The position numbers and the translations under genes were made by a program. Shown piece after piece: positions 1-7,265 of a stretch of DNA of 10,711 nt. Positions within the stretch are counted from its first letter, which is position 1, and the number at the start of each line of letters is the position of its first letter. Origin of the DNA: Actinomycetota bacterium (GTDB lineage Bacteria; Actinomycetota; Thermoleophilia; Miltoncostaeales; Miltoncostaeaceae); assembly GCA_947475125.1 (NCBI GenBank), contig CANJMX010000038.1, forward strand, positions 1 to 10,711. The letters are read 5' to 3'. The notes beneath the pieces are model-generated. The model was not told the origin of the DNA. It did not search any database and saw only the letters and a program-made list of their open reading frames with translations.

Positions 1-543
1 GCGGAGATCCTGTGCTCGCTCATCTGGGGCATCTACGACTACCGCCTGGGAAATCTCCCCATCTTCGTCCCCGCCGGACACGGCCTCGTGTATCTGGTGG
101 GGTACCGCTTCTCCCAGACGCGCTTGGCCAACGCACACCATGCGATCGTGCGCGCGGCGGCCATCGTGGGCGTGGCCACGTGGGCGGGCCTCGGACTCTC
201 GGGCGTGCTCGGGCGCATTGACGTGGCCGGGGCCATTGCCTCGGCAATCCTCATCGTATTTCTTCTGCGCGGGCGCGCACCTGAGCTGTACGCAGGGGTG
301 TTCTTCTTCGTGGCATTCCTCGAGATCTGGGGTACATGGGTGGGCACATGGCGGTGGCAGGAGTACATCCCGGGACTCGGCCTGATGAATGGAAACCCGC
401 CGAGCGGTGCGGCTGCGGGATATGTGCTGTTCGACATCGCGGCGTTGGCGCTCGCCCCCGCGGTGCTCGCCGGGTGGCGTCGCCTCACGGGCCGCGCGGG
501 TGACGTGGTGGATCCCCCCGTGGCACCCGGGGGTGGGCATTGA
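1..543 (+). CDS. Integral membrane protein of unknown family, 3' part (start lies before the window)
   Basis: The reading frame is open from the first base and ends at TGA 541-543, giving 180 visible residues without the N-terminus. Hydrophobic stretches at about residues 21-38, 50-70, 74-90, 96-114 and 136-158 suggest four or five membrane helices, so the protein sits in the cytoplasmic membrane. The loop at residues 108-122 is rich in aromatics, with four Trp and the motif GTWVGTWRW; the segment WGIYDYRLGN (9-18), then PAGHG (24-28), is also distinctive. The tail after residue 158 is polar and Gly/Pro-rich. I do not recognise the family and assign no function. The stop overlaps the TTG start of the next gene (TTGA, 540-543), which suggests co-translation. 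A GTG at 88 is an internal codon, because the frame continues upstream with protein-like sequence. Confidence 0.75.
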   Translation, partial: AEILCSLIWGIYDYRLGNLPIFVPAGHGLVYLVGYRFSQTRLANAHHAIVRAAAIVGVATWAGLGLSGVLGRIDVAGAIASAILIVFLLRGRAPELYAGVFFFVAFLEIWGTWVGTWRWQEYIPGLGLMNGNPPSGAAAGYVLFDIAALALAPAVLAGWRRLTGRAGDVVDPPVAPGGGH

Positions 544-1118
544 CCGACGCGGGCCCCACCGGCTTTCGCCCCACCGCGCACCCGCTCTACTCGGGTGATG
601 TCGATGTGCCACCGGCCCCCATCGCCGATGGGGCCGTACTCGCGGGCCTGCTCGATCGGGCCCTGCGCATGGCCGACTCGGCCTCGGTGCCGCAGGCCGT
701 GGTGGACCTGGCGGTGCACGCCTGGATGGAGGGACACATTGATGGCGAGGACCGCTGCGACGGCTGCGACGGCGGTTGCGGATTCGCCCGTGGCATCGCG
801 CGCCCGGAGTTGATCGCCGAGGCCTGCTTCCCCGGGCACCGCCCCGGCGCCATCCCCGGGCTCAAGGCCCCGGGCCCTGTGCCGCCATTCCCCGATCCAG
901 CCGATTCCGTGCTTGCGGCCATTGTGATCGGTGCGCTGGGCATGCTGCGTGAGGGGCGTCCCACTGATCGGGTGCTGCCCATGGTGGCCGCCCGGGCATG
1001 GGCCGAAGGGCACCTGGAGGGCGAGGAGCGGTGCCCGGGATGCGACTGGCGGGGTGGTCTGCCGCGCGGCGCCGACCGCGACGCGGTGGCGCGCGGCGAC
1101 GATGACGTGGCGGGCTAG
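540..1118 (+). CDS. Small protein with two copies of a CxxC-containing unit, function unknown
   Basis: This 192-residue soluble protein starts at TTG 540, overlapping the upstream stop (TTGA), with G-rich SD-like sequence just before it. A GTG at 606 is a possible alternative start. It contains two similar units of about 53 residues, at residues 33-85 and 124-177. Each begins VLAxxxxxALxM, has a helical middle and ends in AWxEGHxxGExRCxGCD followed by a Gly/Arg stretch. Cysteines are C73, C76 and C80 in copy 1 and C165 and C168 in copy 2. The paired CxxC motifs could bind a metal or act as redox thiols, but no known family is evident. A Pro-rich linker at about 103-121 separates the copies. 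It lies between a membrane protein and a dehydrogenase, probably in one transcript. The coding call rests on codon bias, tight junctions and the internal repeat. Confidence 0.75.
   Translation: MTDAGPTGFRPTAHPLYSGDVDVPPAPIADGAVLAGLLDRALRMADSASVPQAVVDLAVHAWMEGHIDGEDRCDGCDGGCGFARGIARPELIAEACFPGHRPGAIPGLKAPGPVPPFPDPADSVLAAIVIGALGMLREGRPTDRVLPMVAARAWAEGHLEGEERCPGCDWRGGLPRGADRDAVARGDDDVAG
636..794 (+). repeat. First copy of the internal CxxC unit
   Basis: This encodes residues 33-85 of the protein starting at 540. It aligns with 909-1070 over the whole unit with about one gap, sharing VLA, AL.M, AW.EGH, GE.RC.GCD and a final RG. Similarity is clearer in protein than in DNA, so the duplication is old. 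This copy has a third cysteine (C80) absent from copy 2. Confidence 0.7.
909..1070 (+). repeat. Second copy of the internal CxxC unit
   Basis: This encodes residues 124-177 of the same protein and pairs with 636-794. It keeps the AWxEGHxxGExRCxGCD core and both CxxC cysteines (C165, C168), with Trp at the position after GCD. Confidence 0.7.
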
Positions 1119-1121
1119 GGT
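1116..1121 (+). promoter_or_regulatory. Candidate leaderless -10 element (TAGGGT) for the dehydrogenase gene
   Basis: TAGGGT fits the actinobacterial TANNNT -10 pattern and ends 7 bases before the ATG at 1129, so transcription would begin at or next to the start codon. Its first three bases are the TAG stop codon of the upstream gene. The same AGGG could instead act as a Shine-Dalgarno sequence (spacing 8), so the two readings compete. No clear -35 is seen. Confidence 0.4.
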
Positions 1122-1128
1122 GGCCGGG

Positions 1129-1974
1129 ATGCGCGTGGGAGTGGTGGGAGCCGGGCTGATGGGGGCGGGCATGATCCGCAACCTCGCTGGCGCCGGGTAC
1201 GAAGTGCGGGTATATGCGCGGACCGCCTCCCGCGCCGAGGGGTTGCCCGCCATCCCGGTAGCTGGTGTGGCCGCCGCGGTTGATGGGGCCAACCTGCTGC
1301 TGCTGTCGGTCACCGACTCCGACGACGCGATCGAGGTGGTTGGTGCCGCCATGGCCGCGCCGGTTCCGCCCCTGATCATTGTGGACACCTCGACCATCGC
1401 CCCCGCCGCTGCACGCGAGGCCGCCGTTCTCGCGGCGGCCGGCGGGTGCGAGTACCTCGATTGCCCGGTGAGCGGTGGTCCTCCGGGTGCAGATGCGGGG
1501 ACGCTCGCGGTCATGTGCGGTGGGAGCGCCGCGGGCATCGCCGCCGCCGCCCCGGTGCTCAATGCCATCGGCGACCCGGCAAAACGCGTGCACTGCGGGC
1601 CGGTGGGGTCGGGGCTGGTGGCCAAGCTGGTCAACAACCTGCTCGTGGCCATCATCTCCGCGGGCACGGCCGAGGCATTTGGCGTGGGTCAGCGCGCAGG
1701 CGTCGACCCGGCGGTACTCACGCGCGTGGTGGGGGCCGCGTCGGGTGATTCATGGCAACTTCAGAATCTGTTTCTGCGGGTGCTTCGCGGCGATCACCGT
1801 CCCGGATTCCGTGCACGCGACCTGCGTAAGGACCTTGGGCACGCCCGCGACCTCGCCGGGGCACCGCTGGCCATCGGCGACGCCGCATCGGCACTGTTCG
1901 ATCAGGTGGACGGCGCACTCGACTACGGCGCGGTGGCGCGCCTTCTCATGGACCTCCCGGAGGCACCACAATGA
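1129..1974 (+). CDS. NAD(P)-dependent beta-hydroxyacid dehydrogenase (3-hydroxyisobutyrate dehydrogenase superfamily)
   Basis: This 281-residue cytoplasmic oxidoreductase has the usual family length. The N-terminal Rossmann domain opens with VGVVGAGLMGAGM (residues 3-15), the GxGxMG dinucleotide loop. The substrate-binding signature is at 112-126 (CPVSGGPPGADAGTL, matching the family's D-P-V-S-G-G..GA..GTL). The catalytic lysine is K166 in GLVAKLVNN, with N170 nearby, and a second conserved region is RKDLGHA (233-239). The C-terminal half is the all-helical domain. Family members oxidise 3-hydroxyisobutyrate, tartronate semialdehyde or related short hydroxyacids, or reduce succinic semialdehyde; the sequence does not say which. 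ATG 1129 was chosen because it places the Rossmann strand at the N-terminus. In-frame GTG 1120 and ATG 1102 are alternatives, and the latter overlaps the upstream gene. Its stop overlaps the next start (ATGA, 1971-1974). Confidence 0.93.
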   Translation: MRVGVVGAGLMGAGMIRNLAGAGYEVRVYARTASRAEGLPAIPVAGVAAAVDGANLLLLSVTDSDDAIEVVGAAMAAPVPPLIIVDTSTIAPAAAREAAVLAAAGGCEYLDCPVSGGPPGADAGTLAVMCGGSAAGIAAAAPVLNAIGDPAKRVHCGPVGSGLVAKLVNNLLVAIISAGTAEAFGVGQRAGVDPAVLTRVVGAASGDSWQLQNLFLRVLRGDHRPGFRARDLRKDLGHARDLAGAPLAIGDAASALFDQVDGALDYGAVARLLMDLPEAPQ

Positions 1975-2639
1975 TCACCCTCTTCCAGATCACCGGCTCG
2001 TCGTCGTTCGCGGCGCGCGCCGCACTCGAGTGCGCAGATGCCGGGTACGACGTGGTGAACGTGCATCCGCGGCAGCGCGATGAGGCCCCGGGATTCGCCG
2101 CCGCCAACCCGCTCATGCGCGTGCCTGCCCTTTGCGAAGAGGATGTGGCGATCTCCGAGACCGGCGCTGTGCTGCTGTGGATCGCAGAGCGGTTTCCCGC
2201 CGCCCACCTCTCACCGGCCCATGGCACGCCGGCATTCGCTGACCATCTGCGCTGGATGGTGTGGCTGGCCAATACTTTCCACCCGGGCTGGTGGCCGCTG
2301 ATGGTCCCCCGGGCATTCACACCGGATGAAGCCGCGTGGCCGGCGATGGAGGCCCAGGGCAGGGATGCGATGGCACGCCATGGCGCACATGTCGAGGCAT
2401 GGCTTGAAGGGCGCGAGTGGCTGGCGGGAGATCTGCCGGGGGTCTCGGACATCTACCTGTACATGCTCACCGGCTGGGGGAGTTACTACGACGACCTCGC
2501 CCTCGGCGGTCCGCGCCTTGCCGACCACTACGAGCGGGTGGGGGCACTGCCGGGGGTCGTCCGCGCCCGCGCCCTGGACGACCTCGACGAGCGCCTCATG
2601 CGCTTCCACCCAGAGCTGCGGGGCGGCCAGCCCATCTAG
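1971..2639 (+). CDS. Glutathione S-transferase-like protein
   Basis: This 222-residue cytoplasmic protein has the two-domain GST plan. The N-terminal thioredoxin-like half carries the conserved cis-proline motif VPAL (51-54) and the ISETGAVLLWIAERFP segment (61-76), equivalent to the family's E-S-x-A-I glutathione-binding turn with Thr in place of Ser. Serines at 10-12 are in the position of the catalytic Ser of several bacterial GST classes. The helical C-terminal domain has the N-capping motif GVSDIYLYM (157-165), matching the family's S/T-x-x-D box. The substrate is unknown. Because many actinobacteria use mycothiol rather than glutathione, the thiol cofactor cannot be assumed. The start overlaps the dehydrogenase stop by 4 bp, so the two are probably co-translated, as in small detoxification or aromatic/organic-acid degradation units (inference). 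Its TAG stop directly abuts the convergent ATPase stop. Confidence 0.88.
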   Translation: MITLFQITGSSSFAARAALECADAGYDVVNVHPRQRDEAPGFAAANPLMRVPALCEEDVAISETGAVLLWIAERFPAAHLSPAHGTPAFADHLRWMVWLANTFHPGWWPLMVPRAFTPDEAAWPAMEAQGRDAMARHGAHVEAWLEGREWLAGDLPGVSDIYLYMLTGWGSYYDDLALGGPRLADHYERVGALPGVVRARALDDLDERLMRFHPELRGGQPI

Positions 2640-5060
2640 TCAGTCGTCGTCGGCCCTCATGGACCTCGGAACCATCCGGGCCATCCACCGTGGAAGGGGT
2701 CCGCGAAGGGGCTCTGGCCGGAATCGCCGGTCGAGGATCCACAGGCCGGCCGCGGTGATGGCCGCTCCCGACAGCGCAATGGCGATGTCGAGCGGACTGA
2801 TGAGCGTGAGTGCGAAGAAGTCGCGCAGCGGCGTGACGATGACGACGGCGGCATAGGCCCCGCCCATCGCCAGGCACAAGAGGATGACCCAGGCGCTGCG
2901 TCGTACCCCTGACAGTTCGAGCACCAGCACCAGCCAGAGCCCGATGGTCATCAGCGCGGTGACGGCGATCGTGCGGGCCGTCATCACATCGGCGCCCTCC
3001 ACGTTGGTGGCAAAGAGATAGCTCGAGGTCACGCCCAATCCGGCGGCAACACCAGCCGGGAGCGCAAACCTGAATGTGCTGGCCACGAACTCCCGCGGCC
3101 GCCACTCACCGGTGCTGGGGGCAAGAGCCAGGAACAGGGCCGGGATGCCGATGGTGAGCGCCGAGAGCAGCGAGAGGTGCCGGGGCAGGAACGGATAGCT
3201 GGCGGGGGTGAGCCCGATGGTGAGGATGAGGAACGCCGCGAGAAATGACTTGGTGACAAAGAGGTTGCTCACCCGCTGCAGATTGCGAAGCACCTGTCGG
3301 CCCTCTGCCACCATGGGTGCAAGCGCCGAGAACCCGCCCCGTACGAGCACCACATCGGCGACCGCCCGGGCCATCTCGGTGGCCGTGCCAGGAGCGATGG
3401 CGACGTGCGCCGCCTTGAGTGCCGGCACGTCGTTCACCCCGTCGCCGAACATGGCCACGGTCGCACCCTGCGCGGTGAGCGCACGCACAATGCGCTCCTT
3501 GTCGTCGGGGCCCGCACGGCCAATCACACCCGCGTGTGCAACCGCGCGGGCCAGAGCGGCGGGTTCGGTCGGCAGGTCCGACGCCAGGATGGGCGCGGTG
3601 GCCCGCACACCGCAGTCGCGGGCAATGGCACCGACCGTGGTCGGGGCGTCGCCCGAGATGACGTGCACCGGGATGCCCTCGCGATCGAGAAACCTGATGG
3701 CCTCGCGCACGTCTGGCTGCAGGGTCTCGGAGAGGGCGATCATTCCCATGGGAATGATGCCCACGGGAGGGGCGTCGTCGGGGCCGGGCGCACCCAGTGG
3801 CATGTGGCCACGCGCAAGCACCAGCACGCGCCGCCCGGCCTCCGATTCGCGGGCCACCTCATCCGCGAGCGGCCCGGCGTTGATCACCCCGGGTGCTCCC
3901 AGCACCAGCGTGGTGTCACCGAACCGCACGGCCGACCACCGCCGGCGCGACGAGAAGTGCGTGACCTCATCGGGAGTCTCATTGATGGCGGGGATGGCCA
4001 GCGCGATGGCCGTGAGCGTTTCGTCGAGGTCGCCCCATGCCCCCGCGAATCTCCCGAGTGCCCGGTCGAGATCTTCTGGACGCACCCCGGGCGACGGTTC
4101 GCGCGCCACCAACCGCGCATGGCCGGTGGTGAGCGTGCCGGTCTTGTCGAGCAGCACCACGTCCACCGATGCAAGCGACTCGACGACGGCGAGTTGTTGC
4201 GAGAGCGCACCGCGTCGGGTCATTCGCAGGGCGGCGATTGCGTAGGTGATGCTGGCCAGAAGAATGAGCCCCTCCGGAAACAGCGTGACCACTGCCGCGG
4301 TTGCGGTGGACACCGTCTCAGCGGCATCGGCCTGTCGATGCCACAGGGCCAGCGCGAGCACCGCTCCCAGGGGAATCATGAGCGCCACCATGGTCACCAT
4401 CAGGCGGTTCATCCCGCGCTGGAGGGGGGAGAGCGGGTGGCGAAATCCACGGGCGACGCCCGCAAGGCGACCCGCATATGAATCGGGCCCGACAGCCGTG
4501 GCGACGAAGGTGCCGGCGCCCTCCGCGCAGAACGCCCCTGCGCGAACGTGGTCGCCCCGGTCACGGGCGACCGGGCGGGTCTCGCCTGTGAGCACCGACT
4601 CGTCGAGCGCCAGACCCTCGGCGGACCTCAGCACGCCATCGGCCGCCACATGGTCCCCCGTCCCGAGCACGACCAGATCGCCCGGCACCACGTCATTGAG
4701 GTCAATGCGCCGCTCAGTGCCATCGCGAACGACGCGCGCGGTGGGTGCCACGAGTGCGGCCAACCGATCCACGGCGCGCTTGGCCCGTATCTCCTGCAAC
4801 AGTCCGATGCCGGTGTTGAGGATGAGGATCACCAGGAAGAAGCCGTCGCGCCAGTCGCCGAATATCAGCGTGAGTACGGCGAAGGCGGCGAGAATGAGGT
4901 TGAACAGCGTGAAGACGTTCGCGAAGACGATGGCGGCGTACGACCGGCCCGTGGGGCGGCGACGGCGATGTGGGCGACGCTGCGCCGCCTCGGCCGCCGA
5001 CAGGCCACCCGGGCCCGGATCGCTGGGGTGCGCGACCACCTGTGGTACGTCATTACTCAC
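2640..5060 (-). CDS. ctpE: Cation-transporting P-type ATPase, CtpE-like
   Basis: The product is an 806-residue membrane pump close to the ~800-residue length of mycobacterial CtpE. Motifs in order are: N-terminal GLSAAEAAQRR (19-29); a polybasic stretch (28-35); ANVFTLFN (47-54) and LLQEIRAKRAVDRLA (87-101), both strongly CtpE-like; actuator-loop LTGE (157-160); FPEGL in the ion-binding helix (261-265); phosphorylation motif DKTGTLT with D305; nucleotide-domain LGAP (387-390); SGDAPTTVG (469-477); and the hinge GDGVNDVPALK (539-549). About ten membrane helices are predicted, with a block of hydrophobic segments after residue 600. CtpE has been linked to calcium uptake in mycobacteria, but ion specificity here is an inference from the PEGL motif and overall similarity. 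There is no N-terminal CxxC metal-binding domain, which argues against a Cu/Zn/Cd pump. The start is GTG 5060; no strong ribosome site is visible. Confidence 0.9.
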   Translation of the reverse strand: MSNDVPQVVAHPSDPGPGGLSAAEAAQRRPHRRRRPTGRSYAAIVFANVFTLFNLILAAFAVLTLIFGDWRDGFFLVILILNTGIGLLQEIRAKRAVDRLAALVAPTARVVRDGTERRIDLNDVVPGDLVVLGTGDHVAADGVLRSAEGLALDESVLTGETRPVARDRGDHVRAGAFCAEGAGTFVATAVGPDSYAGRLAGVARGFRHPLSPLQRGMNRLMVTMVALMIPLGAVLALALWHRQADAAETVSTATAAVVTLFPEGLILLASITYAIAALRMTRRGALSQQLAVVESLASVDVVLLDKTGTLTTGHARLVAREPSPGVRPEDLDRALGRFAGAWGDLDETLTAIALAIPAINETPDEVTHFSSRRRWSAVRFGDTTLVLGAPGVINAGPLADEVARESEAGRRVLVLARGHMPLGAPGPDDAPPVGIIPMGMIALSETLQPDVREAIRFLDREGIPVHVISGDAPTTVGAIARDCGVRATAPILASDLPTEPAALARAVAHAGVIGRAGPDDKERIVRALTAQGATVAMFGDGVNDVPALKAAHVAIAPGTATEMARAVADVVLVRGGFSALAPMVAEGRQVLRNLQRVSNLFVTKSFLAAFLILTIGLTPASYPFLPRHLSLLSALTIGIPALFLALAPSTGEWRPREFVASTFRFALPAGVAAGLGVTSSYLFATNVEGADVMTARTIAVTALMTIGLWLVLVLELSGVRRSAWVILLCLAMGGAYAAVVIVTPLRDFFALTLISPLDIAIALSGAAITAAGLWILDRRFRPEPLRGPLPRWMARMVPRSMRADDD

Positions 5061-5116
5061 GACGGAAGGATCTCACCCGGCCACCCGCCATGCCTCGGGG
5101 GTTGGGTGGCCGCTGG

Positions 5117-5122
5117 TACCAT
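5117..5122 (+). promoter_or_regulatory. Candidate leaderless -10 element (TACCAT) for the D,D-carboxypeptidase
   Basis: TACCAT fits TANNNT and lies 7 bases before GTG 5130, the same spacing as TAGGGT before 1129. No Shine-Dalgarno sequence precedes this GTG, which favours a leaderless transcript. The element sits in the 69-bp divergent gap shared with the ATPase gene. Confidence 0.45.
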
Positions 5123-5129
5123 CAGCGCC

Positions 5130-6263
5130 GTGAAGCGCCTCTCGCTGGCACTCGGTGTCCTTGCCGCTGTGGCCGTCCCCTCCGTCGCCCTGGGCGTCGG
5201 ACCTCCGCCCGTCCCAGGCGGCTCCGCATGGCTGCTGGCCGACGGCGCCACGGGTGAGGTGCTGGCCGAGCACAACGCCGACACCGCGCGGCCCATGGCG
5301 AGCCTCACCAAGATGCTGGCGGCGCTTGTCGCGCTTGACAGTGGCGCCCTCGATCGGGTGGTCACCGTGCCGCCCTCGGCCGCAGCCGTGGGCGAGTCGT
5401 CGGCCGGCCTCAAGCCGGGCGAGAGGATTGTGATGCGCAATCTCCTGCGGGCGCTGCTGGTGCAGAGCGGAAACGATGCCGCCGTGGCAATTGCCACGGG
5501 AGTTGCGGGATCGGAGTCGGCGTTTGTCGACCTGATGAATCAGAAGGCGAAGGAGATGGGGCTTGCGGCGACCAACTTCGCCAATCCCCATGGACTCGAT
5601 GCCGCTGGCCATCAGTCATCTCCGCGTGACCTGCTCACCGTGGCGAAGGCGGTGATGAAGCAGCCGGTACTGCGCGACATCGTCCGCCGCCGCACCATCA
5701 CCATCCCAGGGCCGGACGGGCCGCGCACCCTCACGAGTGAGAACGACCTCCTGTCGATCATGCCGTCGGCGGATGGCGTGAAGACCGGGCACACCGATGG
5801 CGCGGGCTACGTGGAGGTGGCGCACGCGACGTCGCCCAGCCTCGGAGTGGGCCTCTTTGCCGTGCTGATGGGCGAGGACAGCCGTGTCCAGCGCGCCCGC
5901 GACGCGAAGGCCCTCCTCGAGTGGGGCTTCTCCAATTACGCCCGTCCGACAGTCGTACCCAAGGGCACCACTGTGGTGCGAGTACCTGTGCAGGGCGCCC
6001 CAGGTACCGACGTGGCACTGCGCCCGGCGTCGGCTGTTATCGCCACAGTGCGTCTGGGAAAGCCCATCCGGCTGCGCATCACGGCGCCCTCGGCGATCAG
6101 TGCGCCGCTTGCGCGCGGCCAGGGGGTGGGCAGCGTTGCGGTGCTCCAGGGCGACACGGTGGTGGCCAGATCGGCGCTCGTTGCGCCGGTTGCTGTGGCG
6201 TCACCCGGATTTACCGATCACCTGATGGCCGCATTTGAAGGAATAGGGTCAGTGTTCACATGA
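5130..6263 (+). CDS. Exported serine-type D-alanyl-D-alanine carboxypeptidase (PBP5/DacA, peptidase S11 family)
   Basis: This 377-residue penicillin-binding protein trims the terminal D-Ala from peptidoglycan stem peptides outside the membrane. A signal peptide is clear: MKRL, a hydrophobic core to about residue 20, and likely cleavage near 20-24. All three active-site motifs are present and correctly spaced: SxxK as S58-L-T-K61, SxN as SGN (113-115) and KTG (218-220). The catalytic domain ends near residue 272. A beta-rich segment (about 275-355) resembles the PBP5 C-terminal domain, and the last ~18 residues (FTDHLMAAFEGIGSVF) could be the amphipathic membrane anchor typical of this family. 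GTG 5130 was chosen because it gives the signal peptide. The frame is open much further upstream, but that part lies antisense to the ATPase. The stop overlaps the kinase start (ATGA, 6260-6263). Confidence 0.93.
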   Translation: MKRLSLALGVLAAVAVPSVALGVGPPPVPGGSAWLLADGATGEVLAEHNADTARPMASLTKMLAALVALDSGALDRVVTVPPSAAAVGESSAGLKPGERIVMRNLLRALLVQSGNDAAVAIATGVAGSESAFVDLMNQKAKEMGLAATNFANPHGLDAAGHQSSPRDLLTVAKAVMKQPVLRDIVRRRTITIPGPDGPRTLTSENDLLSIMPSADGVKTGHTDGAGYVEVAHATSPSLGVGLFAVLMGEDSRVQRARDAKALLEWGFSNYARPTVVPKGTTVVRVPVQGAPGTDVALRPASAVIATVRLGKPIRLRITAPSAISAPLARGQGVGSVAVLQGDTVVARSALVAPVAVASPGFTDHLMAAFEGIGSVFT

Positions 6264-7213
6264 TCCTCACCGTCACCCTCAATGCCGCGCTCGACCGCAC
6301 GCTCAGCGTGCCGAACTTTCAGGCGGGGCGGCGCCATCGCGCAAGCGACTCGCTCACCCTGCCGGGCGGCAAGGGCGTGAACATCGCGCGTGCGCTCAGG
6401 AACCTGGGTCAGCCTGTGATCGCCACCGGACTCGCCGGCGGGCGTACAGGGACTGCAATCATCGAGCAGCTGACGGCAGAGGGAATCCTCAACGACTTCG
6501 TTCGCATTGGTGATGAGTCGCGTACATCAACGGCTGTGGTTGACCCCACGGGCAACCAGCAGACCGAGATCAATGAGTACGGGCCGAGCGTGACCGATGC
6601 CGAGCTGGCGCTTCTCGGCGAGAAGCTCAGGTACCTCTCGCGCGGCGCCGACATCGTGGTGCTTGCCGGGTCGCTCCCCCGCGACGTGCCGGCGGAGTAC
6701 TACGCGGTGCTGGCGCAGGAACTCGCGCGGCCCGATCTGCGCATCGTGGTGGACGCACCGGGGCCGGCGCTGCGCGAGGCGCTGTCGGCTGAACCATGGC
6801 TGGTGAGCCCGAACACCCGCGAGGCCGAGGACGTTGTGGGAAACGAGTTCGCCGACGACGAGGACGCCGCAACCGGAGCCGCGCTGCTGTGCCACATGGG
6901 CGCGGGAAATGCGCTGGTGCACGACGAGCGCGGATGCGTGGCGAGCCTCACCGGCGACGGGGGAGCTCGCACGCTGCTGGCTCGCGTGGACGCCATGACC
7001 GAGGTGGTGAGCAGCGTGGGTTCGGGCGATGCATTTCTGGCCGGGTACCTGTCCGGCGTGTACGTGGGCGCGTCCGAGGAGGATGCCCTGCGCGAGGCGG
7101 TCGCCTGTGGCGCGGCCAGCACGCAGTTGCTTGGTGCCGGTGTGCTGGCGCCCGGCGACGTGGAGGCGATCGCCCGCCAGGTGACCGTGCACGAGGTCGC
7201 AGCAGGGGGATAA
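6260..7213 (+). CDS. PfkB-family sugar-phosphate kinase, 1-phosphofructokinase/tagatose-6-phosphate kinase type
   Basis: This 317-residue cytoplasmic ribokinase-fold enzyme is of typical FruK/LacC length. It has the sugar-binding opening TLNAALDRTL (6-15), PfkB signature 1 as GGKGVNIARAL (36-46), SLPRDVP (138-144), SPNTREAE (183-190, where FruK usually has KPN.xE) and signature 2 as VGSGDAFLAG (253-262), with catalytic base D257. The family phosphorylates fructose-1-phosphate or a related hexose phosphate with ATP. No fructose PTS gene is seen here, so the true substrate is open. The ATG overlaps the carboxypeptidase stop by 4 bp, so expression is probably coupled to a cell-wall enzyme, an unusual pairing. 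The gene ends at TAA 7211-7213, followed by a 91-bp gap. Confidence 0.92.
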   Translation: MILTVTLNAALDRTLSVPNFQAGRRHRASDSLTLPGGKGVNIARALRNLGQPVIATGLAGGRTGTAIIEQLTAEGILNDFVRIGDESRTSTAVVDPTGNQQTEINEYGPSVTDAELALLGEKLRYLSRGADIVVLAGSLPRDVPAEYYAVLAQELARPDLRIVVDAPGPALREALSAEPWLVSPNTREAEDVVGNEFADDEDAATGAALLCHMGAGNALVHDERGCVASLTGDGGARTLLARVDAMTEVVSSVGSGDAFLAGYLSGVYVGASEEDALREAVACGAASTQLLGAGVLAPGDVEAIARQVTVHEVAAGG

Positions 7214-7265
7214 GGGGCCCCCGCGTCGCAGCCGGTGGCCCACATCGCCATCCGGGCGGGGGTGG

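Noticed and set aside
931..1128. Upstream extension of the dehydrogenase frame
   Set aside because: It overlaps the CxxC gene in another frame, is Trp/Arg-rich, and would put 66 residues before the Rossmann glycine loop.
39..1667. 542-codon open frame on the - strand
   Set aside because: It is antisense to three good genes. Its translation is low-complexity Ala/Pro/Thr/Arg-rich without domains, the usual GC-driven shadow.
3208..4481. Long + strand open frames inside the ATPase region
   Set aside because: They are antisense to the P-type ATPase, which has all its catalytic motifs in frame. Their translations are Ser/Arg/Ala-rich with no recognisable domain.
4548..5129. Upstream extension of the carboxypeptidase frame
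   Set aside because: The extension overlaps the ATPase on the other strand and would bury the clear signal peptide starting at GTG 5130.
7205..7222. GGGGG ... CCCCC hairpin over the kinase stop codon as a terminator
   Set aside because: It has only five pairs with an 8-base loop and no T-run, so it is as likely chance in GC-rich sequence.
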